From positions 6,708-70,707 of the forward strand of contig NZ_JBBCAS010000010.1 of the NCBI RefSeq assembly GCF_037203765.1: a stretch of 64,000 nt of DNA, in the 5' to 3' direction. A program made the translations under genes and the position numbers. Shown in pieces: positions 1-6,774 of the stretch (its first letter is position 1; the number at the start of each line of letters is the position of its first letter). The stretch comes from Sediminicola sp037203765. Its GTDB lineage: Bacteria > Bacteroidota > Bacteroidia > Flavobacteriales > Flavobacteriaceae. Below the pieces are notes generated by a model, which was not told the origin of the DNA, searched no databases, and was given only the letters and a program-made list of their open reading frames with translations.

Positions 1-127
1 TCACTGGAGTGCTTCCGGCCATTTTTATAAGTTGCCTGACCTTACTGGGCAAGAGGAGCATAAGAAATCCAATAGCGATCAGGAAGGTTCCAAATAGGAT
101 AAGGATCCATTTTGCCAGTATTACCAT
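1..127 (-). CDS. Small membrane protein, N-terminal part (runs off window)
   Basis: The reverse strand is open from an ATG at 127 to the window edge, giving 42 codons. The first 26 or so residues are a hydrophobic stretch rich in Leu and Ile, typical of a single membrane helix or uncleaved signal anchor. A short basic segment (PSKVRQLIK) follows. No family can be recognised from so short a piece. It points the same way as the cold shock gene upstream, but a terminator lies between them, so it probably has its own transcript. That the gene is real is an inference from the ATG plus clean membrane segment; the C-terminus is outside the window. Confidence 0.45.
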   Translation of the reverse strand, partial: MVILAKWILILFGTFLIAIGFLMLLLPSKVRQLIKMAGSTPV

Positions 128-208
128 AGATTGATTGGTTTGCTGCCAATATAATGAAATCCGGGCTATTACGTTTGGATATGACAGGCCAGGATTTCAA
201 TTTTGGCC

Positions 209-244
209 AAAAAAAAGGCCCATCGAATGATGGGCCTTTTTTTT
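209..244 (-). terminator. Rho-independent terminator after the cold shock gene
   Basis: An inverted repeat pairs AAAAAAGGCCCATC (211-224) with GATGGGCCTTTTTT (229-242) around a GAAT loop, flanked by A and T runs. It lies 16 bp after the stop codon of the cold shock gene on the minus strand. The A-run on one side and T-run on the other mean it could work in both directions. Confidence 0.85.
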
Positions 245-259
245 CGTATGGGATTGTAA

Positions 260-454
260 TTAGTCGATTACTTTTACATTAACTGCGTTCAATCCTTTTT
301 TTCCTTGTTCCAATTCAAATTCCACTTCGTCACCCTCACGGATTTCGTCAATTAGACCTGATACGTGTACAAAATGTTCCTTGTTGGTTCCTTCTTCCGT
401 GATAAATCCAAATCCTTTGGAATCGTTGAAAAATTTTACTGTTCCTGTGTTCAT
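260..454 (-). CDS. cspA: Cold shock protein, CspA family
   Basis: A 64-residue single cold-shock domain, the usual length of a free-standing Csp. The two RNA-binding signatures are visible: RNP1 as KGFGFI (residues about 13-18) and RNP2 as HFVHVS (about 27-32). Members bind single-stranded RNA and DNA and act as RNA chaperones in the cytoplasm, often but not always cold-induced. The gene is monocistronic, closed by a strong terminator at 209-244. Upstream, CATCTTTG on the minus strand (complement of 487-494) is one base off the -7 consensus and may be the promoter, giving a leader of about 30 nt. Family is certain; cold induction is inference. Confidence 0.95.
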   Translation of the reverse strand: MNTGTVKFFNDSKGFGFITEEGTNKEHFVHVSGLIDEIREGDEVEFELEQGKKGLNAVNVKVID

Positions 455-541
455 TATAAAAATTAAATTAATTACTTATTTGTGGTCAAAGATGGCTACA
501 AAAAATGGATTCCATCTTATCTTATGGTAAAGAGTTTGTTA

Positions 542-982
542 TTAAGCGCTCTTTTTTGATTTGCGGTATAGGTAAGAATTAAAAATGTTCCTTTTGGCAA
601 AACGCATCTGCTTATCAGAATTGATCATCTTGATGTAAACATTTCTGGTGACCCCAAAATATTCATAGGTGGTGCCATCCAAAAAGGTGATCTCCATGAG
701 CAATCCCTTATGGGTAAAATCGGCTATGCCAGATTCATTGGTGGTTATTCTGTATTCCTCCAAATTGGCCTCCTTGGTTTCAGGTGCAATACTGACCAAG
801 AAATGATAGCCGTCAATAATTTTCTGGCTCTTCAATTGTGCTTCCTCAAAAAGGGCATCTTCCTTCTGGAACTTATCTGGATGCCATTCCTTTACCAAAT
901 TTCTGTAGGTTGTTTTCAGTTGTTTTAGGTCTATATCCTTTTCAACATTGAACAGTTTCTTGTATTCGTTTATACGCTTCAT
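542..982 (-). CDS. J-domain protein fused to a KTSC domain
   Basis: About 146 residues from the ATG chosen at 982 (MKRINEY...). A start 11 codons earlier is possible, but the J-domain homology begins here. The N-terminal half is a short J-domain with the diagnostic HPD tripeptide in KEWHPDKFQ, which stimulates Hsp70 ATPase activity. The C-terminal half (about residues 85-146) looks like the KTSC domain: a small beta-rich module with TYEYFGVTRNVY and a final FNSYLYR. KTSC domains occur in phage, RNA-related and J-domain contexts and have no firm biochemical role. It is transcribed alone. DnaJ-like is secure, KTSC fairly secure; substrate and function are unknown. Confidence 0.85.
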   Translation of the reverse strand: MKRINEYKKLFNVEKDIDLKQLKTTYRNLVKEWHPDKFQKEDALFEEAQLKSQKIIDGYHFLVSIAPETKEANLEEYRITTNESGIADFTHKGLLMEITFLDGTTYEYFGVTRNVYIKMINSDKQMRFAKRNIFNSYLYRKSKKSA

Positions 983-1203
983 GCTTCTTGATTTTAAATA
1001 TCCAATCAGCCGCATATAAAATATTGGTTATGAGTGGAATAGTCCCATTTTTTGAAACTGGGCGCAAAGCTACTCCTAATAATCGGTCTGGCCTATGGCT
1101 AGGTGAAGATTTATTTGCGGAAAGATTCTTTTTCTTTGATCGGCGATCTGTACGGCATTGCGTCACCCATGGTTTTGGGCGGTTACGTCTGCCATGGCAT
1201 GGG

Positions 1204-1728
1204 TCACATGTTCACAAATTCAAAACCTGCATTTGGCACTTGGCGCAAATCGTGATCCGTTTCGTTCAAAAGGATGCCGTGTTCCAGATATGCTTTGAGG
1301 TTGGCCAACCAAAAGGTCCAGCCATTACTGCACGCATAATGGATTTGCATTTTGCTCTTTTCATCCGTGGGGATGTTGTATTGTTTTAGGGTAAGCAAGG
1401 TGGCCGAACCTTTTTCTTCCATGGTTATGGAGACTATACACTCCCCAGCAAAGCTCAGTTCTAAGTGATCAATGCCATTGGCCTTTAAAACCTTGCCTTT
1501 TTCCTGACCGTCCCAATTGTGCCATTGCCAAGTGTAGGTATCCCCTTGTGATATAAACGCAGAGGGTGCTCTTGGGGTTCCGTTCTCTTTTTGGTATTCG
1601 GCCGTTCTCAGGAACCAAGACAAGATTCCTTCCGTAGTGCCCCAGCACCAGTATATTTTTTCCAAGGAAGCCTTGATGAATATTTTTTTGGTAAAGGAAT
1701 CAAAGGTCATTGGTGCCATAGGTTCCAT
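1204..1728 (-). CDS. SRPBCC / AHSA1-domain protein
   Basis: About 174 residues from ATG 1728. An upstream in-frame start (1818) would overlap the preceding gene by more than 100 bases and adds residues that do not look like protein. The body fits the START-like SRPBCC fold of the Aha1 C-terminal family: an opening TKKIFIKASLEKIYWCW, then a central WDGQEKGKVL strand and a C-terminal helix around NGWTFWLANLKAYLEHG. These proteins bind hydrophobic ligands or act as small folding factors; none can be assigned here. The start overlaps the last 29 bases of the upstream beta-lactamase-like gene, so the two are probably translationally coupled. Confidence 0.8.
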   Translation of the reverse strand: MEPMAPMTFDSFTKKIFIKASLEKIYWCWGTTEGILSWFLRTAEYQKENGTPRAPSAFISQGDTYTWQWHNWDGQEKGKVLKANGIDHLELSFAGECIVSITMEEKGSATLLTLKQYNIPTDEKSKMQIHYACSNGWTFWLANLKAYLEHGILLNETDHDLRQVPNAGFEFVNM

Positions 1729-2866
1729 TTTTAATGGATAATTGCAATTGATACAGCTCCCTGCCCAACTCGGCGAGGAAAGGGATGCCCACCGTCTCGT
1801 ATTCGTATTGGTCATCATTGAGGATGCCGTCTTCGTTGACCATAATTGTGGCCGAGATCATAAATTCAATATCGTTTTCTGTATCCTTAATATACGCACA
1901 ATCTATCAGAGTGCCATAGGCATATCCTACTTTGTTGTAGATTTCTATAGCCTTGGGCATAGGCTCCTCGCTATCTCCAAACATAAAGAATTTGCCATAG
2001 CTGTCGTAGAATTCATTGGCATGATAACCTACTTCCTTAGGAAGTACCCTCATTGCTTTTAGGAGACGTTCCCGCTGTTCCTGGCTGATGTTGAACTGTT
2101 CTTTTTTGGAGAAGAGTTCAGGAAAAATGATTCGCTTCAAAAGGGCGTGTTGTGCGCTTATTGGATAATAGTTCTTGAGCGAAAAATCAAAGGGTTGCAA
2201 TATAAGTTCTCCTTCCTCATAGTATCCCCTTCCTTTTTTGATCCCATTTAGGTTCAGTGGTTTTGGAACTTTGTTATAGGAACGCCTTCGGTTGATCAGT
2301 GTGCTATCGTTCAGATAAACGACCAGTGGCCTGGTGGTGGTCCGGTCTGCATGATCAACGGACAAACGGTGGGCGATTCTAATTGGTGCGATTCCTCTTT
2401 TTTTCAAGCGGCTATTGATCTCATCCGCACCCAAAAACTCATACAGACGGTTATAGGCGCTATTGTCACTTACTGCAAATATTTTGGTCAGTTCTTCAGC
2501 AAAAGTGGTAGTTATGGTATCTCCCTCCACAAAAAAACGGGAGTCCATGGTAAGGGTGTCGTTCTCGTTCAGTTTTTCCAAGGCCAAAACGGCAATAGGG
2601 AATTTGACAGTGCTGGCAGGGTAAAAATAATTATCGGGATCTACCTGAAAATCAAAATCATCCAAGATGATACTGTCGTTTCTACGGGTAACGGTGGTAA
2701 AACGGATCTGCACCTCATACTGGCCAATACTGTCCATCACCCTTTTTATGTTGGGTTTGTTAGATCGCAGCACATGGGCCAATGGATCTGCTGGGGGAGG
2801 TACGTCCTCTTGGCAACTGACAACCAAAAGGAGGACCAATAACATGTAGTAATATTTGGTATGCAA
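1700..2866 (-). CDS. Serine hydrolase of the class A beta-lactamase fold, lipoprotein
   Basis: 388 residues with a lipoprotein signal peptide (hydrophobic core then VVSC, Cys about residue 18), so probably an envelope lipoprotein. The penicillin-interacting motifs can be read in order: S-T-V-K in YPASTVKFP (nucleophile Ser plus Lys), SDN in AVSDNSAYN, and KVG near the C-terminus in place of KTG. That is the class A layout, but the protein is about 100 residues longer than a typical class A enzyme, so it may be a peptidoglycan-active or stand-alone hydrolase rather than a resistance enzyme. It overlaps the SRPBCC gene at its 3' end. Fold is secure; substrate is not. Confidence 0.85.
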   Translation of the reverse strand: MHTKYYYMLLVLLLVVSCQEDVPPPADPLAHVLRSNKPNIKRVMDSIGQYEVQIRFTTVTRRNDSIILDDFDFQVDPDNYFYPASTVKFPIAVLALEKLNENDTLTMDSRFFVEGDTITTTFAEELTKIFAVSDNSAYNRLYEFLGADEINSRLKKRGIAPIRIAHRLSVDHADRTTTRPLVVYLNDSTLINRRRSYNKVPKPLNLNGIKKGRGYYEEGELILQPFDFSLKNYYPISAQHALLKRIIFPELFSKKEQFNISQEQRERLLKAMRVLPKEVGYHANEFYDSYGKFFMFGDSEEPMPKAIEIYNKVGYAYGTLIDCAYIKDTENDIEFMISATIMVNEDGILNDDQYEYETVGIPFLAELGRELYQLQLSIKNGTYGTNDL

Positions 2867-2908
2867 GGGTATTTATTTTTAAGTGAAATTAATTTTCAAA
2901 ATAGTAGA

Positions 2909-3151
2909 TCAGTCCTCGTACACTTCCCCTCGGTGGGGCTTCAACGCATCCCGGACCTCTATCATTTTGGATTCATCCACCACCAAAAAAGCGATACTGT
3001 GCATTTCGCTGTACGTTTTGCAACCTGTGATTCCAATATCCAGCTTTTCGGCAATAATGTAATCTGTCAAGTGTCTCTCGTGGTGTTCCGCAGTTTTGGA
3101 CGCGGCGGGACCCCTGAAGTCCCAAATCAATTTTATTCTTCTATTGCTCAT
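2909..3151 (-). CDS. Small conserved protein of unknown function
   Basis: An 80-residue protein starting MSNRRIKLIWDFRGPAA. It is soluble and charged, with no signal peptide or membrane segment. The opening RIKLIWDFRGP and the histidine-rich AEHHERHL resemble a family I recall as small hypothetical proteins in other flavobacteria; no function is known to me. It ends with an acidic GEVYED tail. It lies 42 bp upstream of the beta-lactamase-like gene on the same strand and may be co-transcribed with it. Reality is supported by codon-like composition and lack of competing frames. Confidence 0.7.
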   Translation of the reverse strand: MSNRRIKLIWDFRGPAASKTAEHHERHLTDYIIAEKLDIGITGCKTYSEMHSIAFLVVDESKMIEVRDALKPHRGEVYED

Positions 3152-3255
3152 AGGTTATAAGGACATAGCTCCTTTGGTTTTTTTATCGGTTTGCAATGTG
3201 CTACTGTTTCTAAACATTTGTTAAAAATAGTTGATTTTTGGCAGAAAATGAGAAC

Positions 3256-3285
3256 TTGCACAGCGTTGGTTATTTGTTACTTTTG
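3256..3285 (+). promoter_or_regulatory. Bacteroidota promoter, possibly leaderless
   Basis: TTG at 3256-3258, a 19-bp spacer, then TACTTTTG at 3278-3285, a full match to the Bacteroidota TTG-N19-TAnnTTTG consensus. The expected start of transcription (about 4-5 nt after the final G) falls on the second of two overlapping ATG codons at 3287 and 3290, so the transcript probably has no leader. Confidence 0.75.
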
Positions 3286-3289
3286 CATG

Positions 3290-4183
3290 ATGTTTTTATT
3301 AGCGCGACATATCTCTAAAATCTTCTCTCTTTTATTTGTAGTGGCACTACTGCTTTTAGGTGCTTCATGTGACGGATTATGGAAAAAGGAGAAGGAAAAC
3401 AAGGCCATTGCCCGTGTTGGGGATGTATATCTATATGAAGAGGATATCGCACCACTGATAACGGATATCATGTCCAAGGAGGATAGCGCTTCTGTGGTGT
3501 CCAATTTTATCAATACCTGGGCCTCCAAACAATTGTTGCTTTCCAAATCAAAGATAAACTTGCCGGTGGACAAACTGGCCGAATTTGATAAGTTGGTAGA
3601 CGATTACCGAATAGACCTGTACACGAGGGCATACAAAGAAGCTCTGGTGCAGCAGGCGCTGGATACTACCGTTAATGAAGAGGAACTGTACGCCTTTTAT
3701 GAAAATGAAAAGGAGAATTTTAAGTTGCAGGAGAAACTGTTGATGATCCGTTTTGTGGAATTGCCTCCACAATTTTTGAAAAAGGATGCCGTGGCCGATA
3801 GGTTAAGACGATTCAATAAAAGGGATAAAGCCTATTTGGACTCGGTCAGCGTGCAGTTTAGAAAATTGAACCTGAATGATTCTGTTTGGGTAAAGGTGTC
3901 TAGAGTGGTGAAGGAAATCCCTCCCTTAAGCCTTGAGAATGAGGACCAATATTTAAAAAAATCACAATTTTTTGAAATACAGGATTCATTAGGGGTATAT
4001 TTGGGCAAGGTAATTGATGTACTGAACGTCAATGATGTTGCCCCCTTACCATTTATTAGGCCCACAATAAGGCAGGTGCTTTTGAACAGGAGAAGGTTGG
4101 ATTACATGAGAAAGCTAGAGACCGAAATCATAGATGAGGCCGTAAAAGAAAAAGAATTTGAGATATATGAACAAGATGAATAG
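3290..4183 (+). CDS. SurA-like periplasmic lipoprotein (PPIase-associated, no clear rotamase domain)
   Basis: About 297 residues. The signal peptide has a long Leu/Val core ending LLLGASC, so it should be a lipoprotein. The mature part starts KAIARVGDVYLYEEDIAPL, the N-terminal strand-helix seen in SurA/PpiC chaperones, followed by helical segments (SKQLLLSKSKINL, TVNEEELYAFYENEKENFKLQEK). I see no complete parvulin rotamase domain. The gene overlaps the two-rotamase SurA-like gene behind it by 17 bases, so they are probably coupled and work together in outer-membrane protein folding. Start: upstream in-frame codons (3191 on) precede the promoter at 3256-3285, so 3290 (or 3287) is preferred. 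Confidence 0.75.
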   Translation: MFLLARHISKIFSLLFVVALLLLGASCDGLWKKEKENKAIARVGDVYLYEEDIAPLITDIMSKEDSASVVSNFINTWASKQLLLSKSKINLPVDKLAEFDKLVDDYRIDLYTRAYKEALVQQALDTTVNEEELYAFYENEKENFKLQEKLLMIRFVELPPQFLKKDAVADRLRRFNKRDKAYLDSVSVQFRKLNLNDSVWVKVSRVVKEIPPLSLENEDQYLKKSQFFEIQDSLGVYLGKVIDVLNVNDVAPLPFIRPTIRQVLLNRRRLDYMRKLETEIIDEAVKEKEFEIYEQDE

Positions 4184-5618
4184 GACAATCACTTTTTTAA
4201 CCGCTTTACTTTTTACAGTACTGGGGTATGCACAGGAAAACGATAAAATGCCCGATACCCAGGTAGAGCCACAGGATACCACTGTGGAGGCCAATGTAGG
4301 GTATAAGAAAGATTCCGTGAGCAACTTTAAAAGGGTGAAATTGGACGGCGTTGCCGCAGTAGTGGGCGATTATGTTATTTTGGAATCCGACATCGAAAAA
4401 ACCTTGATCGACCTGCGCAGTCAAGGGGCCTCTACAGAGGATATTACCCGTTGTGGGTTGTTGGGAAAATTAATGGAGGACCGTCTGTATGCCCATCAGG
4501 CCGTTCAGGATAGTATCCTGGTTTCCGATGATGAGGTAAATGCCACCAGTGATAGGCAGTTGCAATCCCTTATTGCCCAAGTGGGATCCATTGAAAAGGT
4601 TTTGAAGTTCTACCGCAAGGATGATGAGGAGAGTTTTAGGGATGAGCTTTTTAAAATCAATAAATTGAGGATGCTGTCCGAAAAAATGCAGCAAAAGATT
4701 GTTGGGGAAATAGAGATTACCCCAGAAGAGGTACGTCAGTTCTTTAACAAGATTCCTGAAGATGAGCGTCCGGTATTTGGAGCCGAACTGGAAATAGCGC
4801 AAATAGTGAAACAGCCTAAAGCTCCAGAAGTAGAGAAGCAGAAGGTGATAGACAAGTTAAGAGCCATTAAAGCCGATGTGGAAGACAATGGCGCCAGCTT
4901 TAGTGTAAAGGCTATCCTGTACTCCCAAGACCCGGGATCCAAATCCAAAGGTGGGTTTTACAGTATGACAAGACAAACTGGGTTTGTAAAAGAATTCAAG
5001 GATGTAGCTTTCAGTTTAAGGGAAGGAGAAGTGTCGGAACCTTTTGAGACTGTTTTTGGGTACCATATTATTTATATTGAAAAGATAAGGGGTCAGGAAC
5101 TGGATTTGCGCCACATCTTGATTGCGCCAGAGATTCCACAGGCAGCTTTGGATGCCGCCAAAGTGGAATTGGACAGTATACGACAGAATGTAATGGATGG
5201 GAAATATACCTTTGCGGAGGCAGCACAAAATTTCTCGGACGAAAAAGAGACCAAATTTGATGGGGGACTATTGCGGAATCCTACCAATTTTGATTCCCGT
5301 TTTGAACTCACCAAAATGGACCCTACCCTCTACAACCAGGTGCGCAACCTGAAGGACAATGAGATTTCCCAGCCTATATTGGAGGAAGACCCAAGAGGGG
5401 GAGCCCCAAAATATAAGATCATGAAGATTACCAATAGGTATGATGAGCATGAGGCGAATTTTGCAAAGGATTACATGAAGATCCAAGAGCTGGCATTGCG
5501 CGACAAGCAGTTTAAGGCCATTGAAAAATGGATGGCAGAGCATATAGATGAAACCTATATCAGTGTAAACAAAGACAACAGGGATTGCGATTTTGCGAAT
5601 AATTGGGTAAAGGAGTAA
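4167..5618 (+). CDS. SurA-like peptidyl-prolyl isomerase with two parvulin domains
   Basis: 483 residues from ATG 4167 (a second ATG at 4176 is equally good). A signal peptide (TFLTALLFTVLGYAQ) directs it to the periplasm. After a SurA-type N-terminal chaperone segment (GVAAVVGDYVILESDIEKTL) come two parvulin-like domains, about residues 180-300 and 305-410. The second contains LDLRHILIAPEIP, the usual first strand of a rotamase. This is the arrangement of SurA, which escorts outer-membrane proteins and isomerises Xaa-Pro bonds. It sits between a SurA-like lipoprotein and a MoxR ATPase on one strand with little or no spacing. Length is slightly above E. coli SurA. The gene symbol is withheld because orthology is not shown. 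Confidence 0.85.
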   Translation: MNKMNRTITFLTALLFTVLGYAQENDKMPDTQVEPQDTTVEANVGYKKDSVSNFKRVKLDGVAAVVGDYVILESDIEKTLIDLRSQGASTEDITRCGLLGKLMEDRLYAHQAVQDSILVSDDEVNATSDRQLQSLIAQVGSIEKVLKFYRKDDEESFRDELFKINKLRMLSEKMQQKIVGEIEITPEEVRQFFNKIPEDERPVFGAELEIAQIVKQPKAPEVEKQKVIDKLRAIKADVEDNGASFSVKAILYSQDPGSKSKGGFYSMTRQTGFVKEFKDVAFSLREGEVSEPFETVFGYHIIYIEKIRGQELDLRHILIAPEIPQAALDAAKVELDSIRQNVMDGKYTFAEAAQNFSDEKETKFDGGLLRNPTNFDSRFELTKMDPTLYNQVRNLKDNEISQPILEEDPRGGAPKYKIMKITNRYDEHEANFAKDYMKIQELALRDKQFKAIEKWMAEHIDETYISVNKDNRDCDFANNWVKE

Positions 5619-5622
5619 GTGC

Positions 5623-6576
5623 ATGTCAGACGTTGCTTCCATCAATAGGTTAGTAGAAAAGCACAAGGCCCTAAAGCAAGAAATTGCCAAGGTGATCATT
5701 GGCCAGGACGATGTGGTCAGTCAAATTCTATTGTCCATATATACTGGAGGACATTCCCTGCTTATAGGTGTGCCAGGACTGGCAAAAACCTTAATGGTAC
5801 ATACCATTGCCCAAACCTTGGGGTTGGATTTTAAGCGGATTCAGTTTACCCCGGACCTAATGCCCAGTGATATTCTTGGAAGTGAGATTTTGGACCAGAA
5901 CAGGAATTTCAAGTTTATCAAAGGCCCTATATTTTCCAACATTGTTCTGGCGGATGAGATTAACCGTACCCCACCAAAAACACAGGCTGCTCTTTTGGAG
6001 GCCATGCAGGAAAGGTCGGTGACCATAGCCGGGACGCAGTATAAATTGGCAGAACCTTATTTTGTTCTTGCCACACAGAATCCCATAGAGCAGGAAGGGA
6101 CCTATCCACTGCCTGAAGCGCAATTGGATAGATTTATGTTTGCCATAGAACTGAAGTATCCCTCGGTTGAGGAAGAAATGGAAGTGGTGAAAACAACAAC
6201 TTCTGACCATACGGCGACCTTGAACTCCCTATTTAGCGCCAAGGAAATCATAGAGGTGCAACATTTGATCCGTAGGATCCCGGTTCCGGACAATGTTGTG
6301 GAGTATGCTGTGCGTTTGGTGAACAGTACCAGGCCCAATCTGACCTCCGCTTCCGATTATGTAAAACAATATATTGATTGGGGGGCAGGTCCAAGGGCAT
6401 CCCAGAACCTAATTCTGGCAGCCAAGGCCAATGCCGCTATAAACGGTAAATTCTCCCCGGATATTGAAGATGTAAAAGCCGTGGCTTGGGGTATTTTGCG
6501 GCATAGGATCATCAAAAACTACAAAGCCGAGGCCGAAGGGATCTCCGAAGACGATATTATAACCCGTTTACTCTAG
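5623..6576 (+). CDS. MoxR-family AAA+ ATPase
   Basis: 317 residues, the standard MoxR length. Walker A is GVPGLAKT (about residues 48-55), Walker B is IVLADEINR with the typical PPKTQAALLEAMQER after it, and sensor 1 follows as FVLATQNPIEQEGTYPLPEAQLDRF in pieces. MoxR proteins act as chaperones that mature metal-dependent or surface protein complexes, usually with a von Willebrand A-domain partner. No such partner gene follows here: the next gene is aconitase after a 198-bp gap. It starts 4 bp behind the SurA-like gene, which suggests an envelope-related role. Confidence 0.9.
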   Translation: MSDVASINRLVEKHKALKQEIAKVIIGQDDVVSQILLSIYTGGHSLLIGVPGLAKTLMVHTIAQTLGLDFKRIQFTPDLMPSDILGSEILDQNRNFKFIKGPIFSNIVLADEINRTPPKTQAALLEAMQERSVTIAGTQYKLAEPYFVLATQNPIEQEGTYPLPEAQLDRFMFAIELKYPSVEEEMEVVKTTTSDHTATLNSLFSAKEIIEVQHLIRRIPVPDNVVEYAVRLVNSTRPNLTSASDYVKQYIDWGAGPRASQNLILAAKANAAINGKFSPDIEDVKAVAWGILRHRIIKNYKAEAEGISEDDIITRLL

Positions 6577-6732
6577 TTAAAACACCCTTATTTCAATCGT
6601 TGTCGTAAGCAATTCCGCTTATTTTTATCCAAAAAAATAACAAATTCATTTTTTTGTGATCTTTTCGTTGATTTTTCAATGAAAATGATATGAATCGTGG
6701 CCTTAAAATTTCATAAGCCCCTACTATTTTAT

Positions 6733-6740
6733 TATTTTTG
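6733..6740 (+). promoter_or_regulatory. -7 element upstream of aconitase
   Basis: TATTTTTG matches TAnnTTTG and lies 34 bp before the aconitase ATG. No TTG is found at the expected -33 distance (the bases there are TTTC), so only the -7 half is supported. The rest of the 198-bp gap holds no gene. Confidence 0.4.
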
Positions 6741-6774
6741 TTGAATTGCAATAACTTAAACACAAAACAATATA

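Noticed and set aside
988..1389. 133-codon plus-strand frame
   Set aside because: It spans the gap and lies antisense to the SRPBCC gene, has no signal or motif, and its codon use is unlike that of neighbours.
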